DNA of 64,000 nucleotides from Loxodes magnus (lineage: Eukaryota; Ciliophora; Karyorelictea; Loxodida; Loxodidae): NCBI GenBank assembly GCA_946699065.1, contig CAMPDV010000060.1, forward strand, positions 620,001-684,000, given 5' to 3'. This document shows, one piece after another, positions 1 through 10,695 of this stretch. The position numbers and the translations under genes were made by a program. How positions within the stretch are numbered: position 1 is the stretch's first letter; every line of letters starts with the position of its first letter. The notes under the pieces are model-generated. The model saw only the letters and a list, made by a program, of their open reading frames with translations, ran no database searches and had not been told where the DNA came from.

Positions 1-2
1 AA

Positions 3-575
3 ACTTAAAATGATGGGCTTATTAATTAAAAGATTAATAAAAGCTCTAAGCCTAATTCAGTGAGTAATTCAATTGAAGAAAGTGAAGAGAAATATACTTT
101 CAATTAGAATTTATTTGATTAATAGCATGAGCTCACTCCAACCTCAGCTTATTTAGAAAAAAACAGTTCTTAAGAATAAAATTTGTACGATTTCTATAAA
201 AATAGCAAGAACCACAACGCTTTTTATACTGAGTATTAATCTAGTCCAAAGGAGTCACTTTTTTCATTTAATAAAACCTATCAATTTTAAGAAGATGAAT
301 AAGATAATTTCATAGATAGTTGGAAATAGAGTTCTTACAATTAAATGCTTTTTAAAAATCCATATTATGAACCTAATGCCTTAAATGAACTTTTATAAGA
401 TAATATTGTGCAAGAGGAAGAAAAGACTATGGGTTGGAGAAATGATAATTTTAAAAAGAATGAAGAATTTGAAGATTATGAAGATGAAGAAGTACCAGAA
501 TGGGATTGTGTGGAGGTTAAATAATCTGACGCTAATTTGTATGCCTATAATCAAGGATGCTTTGTTTACAAATGA
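3..575 (+). CDS. Unknown acidic protein, 3' part only (5' end outside window)
   Basis: The frame is open from the left edge to TGA at 573-575, with a second in-frame TGA at 579-581. About 190 residues are visible, rich in Asn, Ser, Gln and Glu. The C-terminal third is distinctive: an acidic run with alternating Glu/Asp and aromatic residues, then the motif EEVPEWDCVEV, then a short end QGCFVYK. Many TAA/TAG codons are read as Gln, and codon third positions are A/T-rich as in the other genes here. I do not recognise the family. The PEWD-in-acidic-context pattern is loosely like linear motifs in translation or decapping adaptors, but that is only a resemblance. The start codon and N-terminus lie upstream of the window. 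Confidence 0.6.
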
Positions 576-2110
576 AACTGAAAAGATATTCGTTAAAAAA
601 TTTAATAAGAATTAAAATTCGTTAAAATTAAATTAAAATAACTATCAAAATATCTTTCCTGTAACTGTAAAAGCTGATTACTCATATTATAATATTTATT
701 CCAGTCACTATTTAGTTTAATTTCACTAGAATTTTTAATTAAAATACCTTATTGACCTTCTCATAATTATATGCAAATAATGTTATCATTCTATTTTTAA
801 TATATCAGCTTCATTCAAATAATTTTATCTATCTTATTAATTTTATAAATCCTTCATTTAAAAAAGTAAATTTAATAGCAAGTTTGAGAGTAATAATTTA
901 AAACATTATTTAATATGGTATAGCACTGTAGCTTATTAATAGTTTCAGTATAGTTTACTTTACTAAAATATATTAGCCAAATTAAACTGATATTAAAAAT
1001 GTTAAGTCTTAAAAGGTCTAATAAATATAATTATCTATCTATATTTTATATTTTAATCAGTTAATGAGCATTTAGAAATATCTTAATATGCCTACTATTT
1101 TCTTAATTATTAGTCTTAGTTATTTTTAATTATTTTATTATAAAATTTGCTAAAAGAAGGATAAATTATTTAGTAAGGTACCTTTAGTTGTGCAGTAATT
1201 ATTGTTTTCTCATTATAACTATTGCTATTTAAACCCTGCTACAGCCTTTAAATAAGCATAACCATTTTATATCTTTTAAGCTGAAATTAAAATTTCTAAT
1301 AATAGCATTAAGATATAAGAGGAAGACTGATAATTTAAGTTTCTCTAAGCTCTTTTATTTATCTTCAAATTATTAGTTTACGTCAATTAGAATCTTGAAA
1401 TTGCCTACTAAATAAACTTATTAATGAGTCTAAGAATTTAAAAGGCAATAAGAGAAAGATTATTATATAGCAAAATTCAAATATAGTTGATATGGAGCAA
1501 CATTTATGGATAATAAATTAATTAAGCTTATCAGTTCTTATTTATAGGTAGAATGGTATCTAATATATAAAATATTATATTATTTATATCCAACTTTAAT
1601 ATATTTGAAGTAAGCACTTCTATAATTAGTTTAATCTATTTAAAAGGAGTTATAAGTTTTAATTCATATGTGAGTTTATAAATATGAAGGTATGCTAGTT
1701 GAAGTTATAAAAATAAAGTAAAAAGTTATGTTACTAAGATGGAGAGAAAACCTATCCTAAAATAGAGTTGAATCTCTAAATTTGAACTTATAAAGATCAA
1801 ATTATTAAAATAAAATAAGAAACCCAATATTAAATAAATAATATATAGGATATTATATCAATAGGGAAATGTTTAACTATTAATTAAGGAATGTTAGCAG
1901 TATTTGTTAGAAATTAAATATAAAATATAAACCAAAAAATGTTCCCAGAGTACTTTAATTTATAAACCTACTCTTAATTTTAATTTAAAAAGATTTACTT
2001 CAAATTTATTTTATTTTGGCTACTGTAAAGAATGTATTTAGTGAGAGCTGGAAAATATGTAGTATGCTTAACTGTAGAAGATGGGGGTATAAAAAAATAA
2101 AATTATTAGA
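576..2110. other. AT-rich intergenic region
   Basis: No supportable gene. TGA (plus) and TCA (minus) triplets recur every few dozen codons in all frames, and translated frames show only Ile/Leu/Lys/Asn/Tyr/Gln-type composition, as expected of AT-rich non-coding DNA. Confidence 0.6.
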
Positions 2111-2488
2111 TCAGTTTTCTACGAATTTAGGTAGAGGAACTTTTGAAGCACAAGGTGCCTATCTATAAAGGGAAACAAAAAATTTTGTTTAATTTCCATA
2201 ACTTTCATTAGACTTAATTTCACTTGTCTTTCTTGAACTTAAGCTTGGTGCCTCGGTTCATTCGCAAGGAATTTCTAATGTGCTTGGTTATTTTTAAGTA
2301 ATTTCAAATTCTTCTTGACTAAAATATTCTTTTTATTGATTTTCTTCATTTTCATCGTCTAATCCTCTTTTCACTTATCTGTTTTAAGAATCATAATAAG
2401 TAGGTGCTTTAACTTCAAAAGTTAAATCAGGCTTTGATATAACTCGATAAATTAGGACTTGTCCATTTTGGCTTCTCTTTCGATTCAT
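2111..2488 (-). CDS. Short protein with C-terminal PNRC/Edc1-like motif
   Basis: A 125-residue reading frame from ATG (2488) to TGA (2111-2113), with one in-frame TGA read as Trp (CEWTEAP). The N-terminus is basic (MNRKRSQNGQ), the middle is acidic (GLDDENEEN), and the protein ends with YRQAPCASKVPLPKFVEN. The last 18 residues resemble the proline-rich motif of PNRC/Edc1 decapping activators (consensus roughly A-x-F-x-x-[SA]P-x-x-S-x-[LV]P-x-P-x-F). In those families this motif binds the decapping enzyme. The motif match is my inference from memory of the consensus, and the A-G-x-F part is not well kept. It lies 384 bp downstream of the LRR gene on the same strand, with its own start. If the TGA were Trp the frame would run on for about 50 AT-rich codons, so the chosen stop is better. 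Confidence 0.55.
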
Positions 2489-2872
2489 TTTACTATTTAA
2501 AAATAGAACACACGTATTTTTATAAATCCTTGAGTAATTAAAGTTTATAACTAGCTATTTAATTATAATCATTCCATATCATTCCATATCATTCCATTAT
2601 CTTATTATTTACTTTCTAACCTTATCACTTTCTTTACTTCAGCTCTTTATTGTCTTAATGTATAACTTTGTGCTTTCAAGTACAGTTTACTTTATAAGAG
2701 CATTTTAGAACAAATTTTTAGAAGCTTTGTATGGACATTTTTTAACGTACGTTTAAACTAATTAAAATATAAAAGTTTGCTTAGTGGATGAAGAGATAAG
2801 TTTAAAGAAGTTTGCTTAAGAAGATTAAAAGTGGCAATGAGAATAGGAAAATACATTATTACATTGTCAACT
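2489..2872. other. Intergenic / promoter side of the PNRC-like gene
   Basis: A 384-bp AT-rich gap between two minus-strand genes. It holds the short tandem repeat at 2569-2598 and no open frame worth calling. Confidence 0.5.
2569..2598. repeat. 10-bp tandem repeat (tcattccata x3)
   Basis: Three consecutive copies of tcattccata/t lie about 80-110 bp upstream of the start codon of the minus-strand PNRC-like gene. The two left copies are identical and the third differs at the last base. It is too short to name; it could be a promoter element or simple slippage. Confidence 0.75.
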
Positions 2873-5800
2873 TCAAATGGAAATTTATGAAGCTTCAAAC
2901 AAAGATTCAAACTTAGGAATTTTTCCAACTACTTCGCCATATCTTGCTTACCTATCTTTTTAACCTGCCCATTCGTCTTCGTCATAATCATTTTCTAACA
3001 GTTAAGGCATCAATATTGTCTACTCAGTTAAATCAAACAAATTGGAAAAAAATCTAATTAGTTTCTTATATAAAGTTTAACCTTTCAGAGAGGAAAAACG
3101 CTCAAATGCATAATCAGCGATTCGACATATAAACTCCAAAAATTCAGTAAAGTTTAGATCAGTAGGATCAATATAAAAACTCTCAACAGTAACTTGCTAG
3201 CTCCAAGCAAACGCAAATAGAAATTCTTACTAACTGACGTAAATGGAAGCATCAGAAAGCATTTTAAGTGCTTAATCTTACTTAATTTCTCCAGAGTCAT
3301 TACTGTATAATGAAAATATCTAACGAATTTCATTTATATTTTACTCAAGTAGATCGCTTACAGGAGTAGTATACATTACATCTGATCGGAAATTCATATC
3401 AGCTATTTTTAAATATCTTAAGTTGTTCATAAAGAATAGTTTTATAGCTTGGTTGCAAGAAATTTTATAGCTTTCCTCAATATTTTCAGCATTCTCTTTA
3501 TGCAAAGATCCATGATTTGCTAATTTCTATTGCTTGGATTAAATTTTTATGAATTTAGAGCTTTATACTTCTTCAATAAAAGAATTCTACGCAAATTTTT
3601 TAGAAGGGAATTCTCGATATTTTATAATAGCTATTCGAAAAAGAACTCCAATAAAATCAGATCTTCCCATTATGATTTCATTATCTTTTTTCTTTAAACC
3701 CTATTAATCCATAATAATTCTAATCAAAGTTCAATCAAAATCTTCGTCAATAATTTATAAAGCGTCTACAATCTCATCAATTTGGTCTTCTCCTATAAAA
3801 GGATAGCTTTTAAAGGAAGCATAGTAGAGGTATATATTTCTTAGTATCTCGTAGTATTTATGAATCAATAGCTTTTTACAACTATTGAAATCTTACCTCT
3901 CTTTTACTAGTTTTCTCAAACGCGACCTTTCGATATCTATTTTAAGTAGCTCTTCAAGGACTTCCTCATTGTCTTCTTTAAAATCTTAAAATATAGACAT
4001 ACTTTTGATGAATTTTTAATAGGGTTGCCTATATACTTATTTATTAGATATAAAGAAAGGAGGCCTTTTATCTTCAGGCTTTACCTCTATTGTATTTAAT
4101 AGCTAAACTTCTTCTTTATCTACCACTATTGGCAAATCGCAACTTACATATATATTTTCATTACTATCTACTATTTAGTAAAAATGCCTTCCAGGAGGTA
4201 AATAATCCTAATAATGGAATAAATTAGTATTAATCTAGTCGCAATTCAATCTTATTTAGCTTCAAGAATTACAACTAAGCCTTAGAAATAGATTGGCTAT
4301 TTAGTTATCATTTGTCTTCTTTCCATTTAAACTATTAATTAATGACTTAACTGAAAATTAAATTAGAGCTTTGCTTCATTTGCAGCAAACTCAACATTAA
4401 CTGGATATTTTTCATGAATCAGATATTTGAGATTCATGAATGATTCTCTGAACAACTAGCTAATTTTCAATTTTCTTACTTTAATGCAAAAATATAGATT
4501 CTCTGTTGTCTGTGTATTCAATTTTTAGCTTAGATGTCCTTAAAGGATACATTTGCTTATATGTATATTTAGCTGTTTTCTTAAGTTAACTTATTTCTAT
4601 ATTTTCGTTTTTATTTGCACTATTCGTTGTTGATTTTCGTTCCTTTATTTAATTGCTATCAAAATCATTTAATAATACTTCTCCTAGTGACTATTAGAAA
4701 TTAGTGCTGTTTAATTAGATATAAGAGCTAAAAAGATTTAAGCTTAAAGTAGGTTTCCTAGTAAATTAATTTACTAGGTTTAGATTGCTTCCCTGACTTT
4801 GAGATAATAAGTCATTTGATGTTTAAGTAGTTTAGTAGTTAAGGCTAATTTGATTCTCATTTAGAAGAAACTTTATTTGAAACTCCAGCTAATTAGAATT
4901 GAAGTCATTTCCTTAAATATGAATACTTATTAGAGTTCTTGACTTTTTTACGCTTTAAATGCATTCTAGAATAGTTTTGTGGCTTATTTTGCAATCTGAA
5001 ATATTTAAGTGCATTAAGCTAGGATGGATTGCAAAAGTTCTGGAAAATAAGCTATTGACTATTTCATTTCCTTACATGTTATTTTTCTAGAGATTTAGAA
5101 ATTAGATAGTTTAGTTTCTTACTAGTCCTTGTATTATAAATTTACTGCCTTGCTTATCTATCGCATTGTAACTAAAATCAAATTCCAACACATTTTTGTT
5201 ATGACTAAAGATAACCCCTAGTTTCTTTAGGGTTATCGTACTTAAGCCAATATACGACAAGTTTATATTTTCTAGACTCTTTGACTTAGATATTGCTTCA
5301 ACTATTTTGTTAACATGCTTAGCAGCAATTTAGCATTTCTTAAGATTTAAAGTTTTGACATTCAATTTTTCGATTATTTGAACTAAAAAGCGTGTAGATT
5401 TACCTCCTATAACATTATTAGTTCAATATATAGTTTCTAGCTCTTAGCTATCAGTATTCAAAAGTCCTTCTCATATATAAGCTGCAGTTTCGTCTGTAAA
5501 GCTATTTTTCTTAAATTAAACAGTTTTCAAGTCATTATGAAACTAGAGAGCTTTTCCAAAAGCTTAGCATGTAGCTTTGTTTAGGAAGTAATACTTTAAT
5601 TATAAGGTTTTATTTTGAATTTTGCAAATGGTAGGCAATGGAGGGTATTTTTATTCGTTAAGAATTTATGAAAAGGCATATTAAGATAGATTGTGAACAG
5701 GTTTATAAGACCTTAATGCTGTGTTCTTGTATTCCTTATATAATTCAGATTTTTTAGTTATAGTTTCAGCAAATTACTGTAGCCTTTGCGTAGGAATTCA

Positions 5801-6370
5801 GCTTTGTGAATCTTTCTGGATAATATTTCTTTGAATGTTAAGCTAGTATATGAGTTTCTTATTATTTAGCTTAACATTCTGCTTCTGAAATATATTTTCT
5901 ACACGTTCTTCTAAAGTTTGCTAATCACTTCTAGATTTTTTCCTTTGCAAGTATTTTTAAAATTACTCTTTCTTCTGCTCCATTTTCTCTCTCTTTTCCT
6001 TGGCTCTATTTAAGTGAGGAATATCAAGAGACTTTTATATTCTTTTTAATTTTAGCTTCAAATTACCTTTATCTTGCTTTTTAAAGAAATTATCTCCATC
6101 AAAATCTGTTTGCTTGAGGTTTGAAGGATTTTTAGGAAGAGATTTGGTAGTTTAGCTAGTTTAAATAATAGTTCCCATTCTTTCCAGAAAAGTGCCTCTT
6201 GAAATAGGCCTTGCTTCCCTAATCCCATTCTTATTTAAAAAGAGATGTCTTATTTTAACGTTATGAAAGTAGCTATCTAGTGACTTATTAAGCTCTGCAA
6301 ATTACTCATTCATCTTCTTATTATTTACTTTAAATCCTGCCTTTTATAAGCATTATGTAAGATCTTCCAT
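2873..6370 (-). CDS. Leucine-rich-repeat (RNI-type) protein, 1165 aa
   Basis: The frame is open for 1165 codons from ATG at 6370 to TGA at 2873-2875, with TAA/TAG as Gln and several TGA as Trp (for example YIWEGLL, IYWTNNV). Residues 1-270 are basic and Lys/Arg-rich. Residues about 300-500 carry ribonuclease-inhibitor-type leucine-rich repeats: VKTLNLKKCQI, LENINLSYIGLS, VLEFDFSYNAID, IQFLNLQKNNM, LMHLNISDCKI and LISIHIQGND, spaced 24-30 residues apart. The C-terminal half (about 700-1165) is helical, with EF-hand-like spacing in places (DQALKMLSDASIY; DPTDLNFTEFLEF) but no clear full loop. LRR proteins of this size in ciliates are often ciliary scaffold proteins; the role here is unknown. 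Start: the first ATG in frame, 312 bp from the divergent RING-YEATS start. Confidence 0.85.
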
Positions 6371-6682
6371 TAAGCTATATCAAAGTCGAAAAAAGTGCAA
6401 CGATTAATATTAAAGCAATAGAGAAAGACGAAATTAAAGAGAATTAAGATAAAGTAATTAGAAAGAAGCTTAATTAAGTTAAACGCTATGAGTTCAGTAC
6501 AGCATTACTAAGAAACTAACTAACTGCTATATTAGTGATTGCATAGCATGGGGTAAAGCTAACAACCATCATTATAATATTAAGTTGTAATAAAAAGGTT
6601 AGTTTTAGACTATCAGAAGCAATAAGTATCTGATATTATCTATTTTGTATATAAAAGCGTTATATACATTTTAATCTCAATA
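6371..6682. promoter_or_regulatory. Shared divergent promoter region
   Basis: A 312-bp gap between two start codons facing away from each other (LRR gene on minus, RING-YEATS gene on plus). It must hold both promoters. No specific element was recognised. Confidence 0.45.
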
Positions 6683-7381
6683 ATGGTGGAGTCAATTAAG
6701 AACTATGAGTGTGGCATTTGTTTAGGTTTAATAGTGGAGCCTACAGTTCTCCCTAAATGCAGACATTAGTTCTGTATTTAATGCATAAGAGAAATGGATG
6801 TAAATAATTAGTAATGCTGTCCTCTATGTAGAACCAAATATTCTTCATAGACTTTAGTAGTGGATTAGAACTTAAAAAATAGGATATAATAAATGTTTCC
6901 TGAAGAGTTCCAAGTTAGAACTAAAGAAGTAGAAGAAATAAAGTAACAGTAGGCAAGTAAGGTACTAGTAAAATTTGCTTATGGAAATATGCATGAGCTA
7001 ATTCAAGATCCTCAAAATGCTAATAATTCATAAAAATCTAATAAACATAAATGAACTGTCTTTGTGAAATGTACAACACAAGGATTTAATACTGAAGACT
7101 TTGTTGATAAAGTTAAATTCGAGCTACATGAAACTTTTCCTTAGCCTATTTAATGGAAAACTAAGGTAGATAAATTCTAATTATCAAGGATAGGATGGGG
7201 CTATTTTACTATTCCAATTGAAGTTCATTTTAAAAAAGAAAGCGGACTTGGCTTTAAGATGATGAATCACACCTTAAACTTTAGTTAACCTGTAACTCAA
7301 AGTGAATTTACAATAAAAGCAGATATTTCTTTCCTACAAAAGAAAGCCTAGAAAACTACAGTAGCAGCAAAAAAGAAATGA
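6683..7381 (+). CDS. RING finger + YEATS domain fusion protein
   Basis: 232 residues, ATG 6683 to TGA 7379-7381. Residues about 9-50 form a C3HC4 RING finger: CGIC, then KCRHQFCIQC, then CCPLC, with ligands at the expected spacing. Residues about 110-200 match a YEATS domain: HKWTVFVK (its Trp encoded by TGA, exactly where YEATS proteins have Trp), KVKFELHETFPQP and GWGYFTIPIEVHFK. RING fingers of this type are usually E3 ubiquitin ligases. YEATS domains read acetylated or crotonylated histone lysines in chromatin complexes. A single small protein carrying both suggests an enzyme directed to acyl-marked chromatin, which is inference. The C-terminus is basic (KKAQKTTVAAKKK). It is transcribed divergently from the LRR gene. 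Confidence 0.9.
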
Positions 7382-9038
7382 AAATACATTATTTATTCAT
7401 ATATCTTTAGTATCTCAAATATATAGCAATAGGTATCTAACAATCTAAACTAACAATAAGCCACATTTTAACATGCTTAAAGCACTATCTTATGACTTAT
7501 TAAGCAGTTAAAGTCAAATTGATTAAATACTTTAAATATAAAATTTAAATATATCATTTTTAAATACTAATTACTATAACCTTTAGCAATAAGAAACTGA
7601 GTAAAACCATTAATTATATTTTAAAAGCATCTTATATCTATAAAATTAACCTATACTCATAACATTTTTCATTTTCTTTAAGATATTTTAGAGATAGCAT
7701 TCCAACCAGTTATCATATAAAAACTAGCTCTTAATTTTTATTTTCTTAACTAGTTATAAAAAATTTTATTGGAAAACAAATAAGTAATTGCAATAAGTAA
7801 TTTTCATAGAAGAATTATGAGCTAGTTTAAATAAAACTTTAATGGTATGCTTTGATTAATATATCCTTATAGTTGTATAAATTACAATAACTTCACAATA
7901 AATTAGATTAGGTAAGCTGATTAGCTAGATACTTATTAAATCTCCTTAAGAGCTAAAGTGTAATTTAAATATTAACATTTTTATTAAGTTTACTAGAAGA
8001 TATTATTGCTAGCAACTTATATAGTTAGGCTTATTAGTTTTAAGGTTTAAGTCTATAAGCCTATACTTTACTAAAAAGGTTCAATAATTAAGTCAACTAA
8101 CCCACCTTTCTTATTAGACAGTTAAAGACTGAAGTTAAAGTTAATATAAGACTTTTATAAATTAGCTTTGTATTTAATAATTTTCAATAATATCATAAGC
8201 AAACATAGTCAACTATAAATCATATAAAAATAAGAAATTTAATTAGGATAATTTAGCTTAAGCTTTTATATCAATTTCTCAGTCTAAATATTCAAAACCT
8301 CAAATCTATAAGAAATAATATAGTCTCATTTTAAGTTTGTTATGAATTAGGAATTAATGTTATTATAGAGTAATTTCTAATTAAGAAGCACTTCTAAAAG
8401 AGATGTAACTCTTAAACAAAGCTAATTTAATTTTAATAAAAATCAATTTTGCATTGATAGGTAAATCCTTTTAAGTGCCTTTAAATATAATTACCTTCTA
8501 GTTATAAGCTTTTATAACTAAAAATAACTAATTTTAAATTAACTAAGGAGTAATTATTACTAGATGCTAAGATTTGATAAGATAGAATTTTGAACTATAT
8601 ATAATTATTGTTAAGATTAATAACTAATATTTATTAATACAGATAGTAAAGCTAAATGTTTTGCTTGATCTGCAAAAATATTAAAAGTTGAAATGATATA
8701 AATGGATTGATTACTAAAGTTGCTTATCTACTATATTATTTTTACTATAATTATATATTAAAATAATTATTTAGGAATCAAAATATCAGTAAATAGGTAT
8801 TAATAATAAATTCATTTACTTCAATTGTTTATTTACTCCCACTATCTAATTAAACTTTATCTTCAATTTTTTTGATATTTGCTCCTTATATAACAGTTTA
8901 AGTTAAAATTTAGAAATAAGACTTTATCGCTATAGCAGAATTATAAGCTGGGTGCCTTGATTGTAAAAGTTAGATAGTATAATAAGATGTGTATTAATAG
9001 TAAATTATTTATTAAAGATAAATATTTAAATTGAGTTT
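7382..9038. other. AT-rich intergenic region
   Basis: 1.66 kb between the convergent ends of the RING-YEATS and Alba genes. Nothing supportable was seen: no long open frame of coding composition and no clear repeat. Confidence 0.55.
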
Positions 9039-9404
9039 TCAAATGTTCTTAGGATGAAGGAGATCTTCTGAAGCATTATTTTTTTGATAAGATTCAATTT
9101 GTTACTAAAAATCAGGACTTCTTTTGAGTACAGCCTTGAGTTTGGTCTTTTTAACAACTGGTCCATTGTCTAACTTCAAATCTATAGTCGAAGTTTCAAG
9201 AGATTAAATTGTTACATATTTTTGATTTACCAAAGTTTCAGCAACTTTTGCAACACCTACCATTGCATCACCTAAGCCATTTACTTCGATTTCCTCATGT
9301 GTTTTTAAGAAATTTCTAGCTAAATTAATGAAAAAGTGAACATTTCTTCTTAAGGAAATATTTATCACATTACTACTTAGATCTTTAGGAGTCTTTTCAG
9401 CCAT
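9039..9404 (-). CDS. Alba-family nucleic-acid-binding protein
   Basis: 121 residues from ATG 9404 to TGA 9039-9041. It starts MAEKTPKDLSSNVINISLRR; later comes EIEVNGLGDAMVGVAKVAETL and then a basic strand PVVKKTKLKAVLKRSP. The pattern V-x-I-(S)-x-R-R-N...EIEVxGLGxAMxxVAKVAExL is the Alba fold signature (IF3-C-like). Eukaryotic Alba proteins include the RNase P/MRP subunits Rpp20/Rpp25 and cytoplasmic RNA-binding proteins active in translational control. Length and the lone domain fit the short Rpp20/Mdp2-type branch, but the subgroup is not certain. The central TAA is read as Gln (VTIQSLE), which a standard-code reading would wrongly take as a stop after 66 residues. Confidence 0.88.
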
Positions 9405-10695
9405 TTTGTAAATTTTTCTATAATTTTTCTATTTTATTTTATTTAAAAAATTTGATTGTTTGATTAAAAATCTATTACCATATAATTTCTAGCCAACCTA
9501 ATATACAAACTTCTCACTTAATACCTTCAGATCACTATTAACTATCTTTTGGTTATTCAGATTTCTTTATTATTTTCATTTAGCTAGGACAAATTTTACT
9601 AGCTAGTTTGATACGAAAAGACAAATAATGATATATCTTTATTTAAAATGCTCTCAAAGGAAATTAATTTAATCACAATTTAAGAGTAATAAATATCGGA
9701 TTCAATGCTTAATCAGATAGAGAGTTAAACTATGGAGTAATCAAATAATATGATACTATATCCCCCTTTTCCTCTAGTAACTTTCTTATTCTTCAAATAA
9801 GTCTAAATTATGTAAATCGTTAAATAAACCCTATTATCTTAAAAATCTAAAGCAATACTAAGAAGACTTAGTTTTAATTAGTAGTCTAAGTGGTAAATGT
9901 TAGGAGATAGAGTAATTGAAAATACAATAAGGTAAATATTTCTTATCTGTTTGATAATAATATGAATGATAAATGCTTGCTAATTATAAGTTTAGTCTTT
10001 TTGAGAGATTTCTATTAAAGCAACTATAATAATAGTATATCAATGGCTTAGTATTAAATAAAGCAGATTATTATAAAGAGCTGCGCACCAACGAGGTGCT
10101 ACGTGCTCTATAATCAAATTTATTTATTTATTATTTATTAAAAGCTGCTTAATTTAAAGGTTTAAATATCAGCTATCTTGAATAAGTTTATACTTAGTTT
10201 GAAATATAACTAATATTTTAATTTCCTTTATAATTAATCAGACCATTGATTTAAAAACTAAAATGAATTTGTATAATATCTATCTAGAAATAATAATATA
10301 TAAAGAATAGTTAAATATACTGTAAGTAAAAAGTCTAGAATATTTAATGAGTAATTACTCAATCTATTCCCAACAGATATGCATTTTAAATTAAGGCTCT
10401 TTTATTTATAATTTGAAAAAATTAATAGTTAAAATACTAAAAACAATGCCATTTATTTTAATTATTTTTGCAGTTTTTATTCTTTTAGTATTTTATAACT
10501 CTAATGAGTAGATTACAATTTCTTTTTTTAAACTAATCTTTCATTGCTTTTTTATAGTTAAATAAGATATTGACGTTAATTTAATTTACTTAGCTCATAA
10601 ATTTAAAATTATGTTAGAAATCTTGTATTACTATATTTAGATAGATAAATTATAAGAAATAAGTAAAAAATAGTATTTTTGAAAGTTCACCATTT
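9405..10695. other. AT-rich intergenic region with one GC-rich hairpin
   Basis: About 1.3 kb without a supportable gene. The only standout is the GC-rich hairpin at 10071-10114, listed separately. Confidence 0.55.
10071..10114. other. GC-rich imperfect hairpin
   Basis: In otherwise AT-rich DNA, 44 bp can fold with outer arms TTATAAAGAGC / GCTCTATAA (one bulge) and inner arms GCACC / GGTGC closing the loop AACGA, separated by the asymmetric internal loop TGC/TACGT. It lies about 620 bp downstream of the end of the nearest gene on the minus strand. It could be a small structured RNA, a processing signal or the tip of a decayed inverted-repeat element. No family was recognised. Confidence 0.5.
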
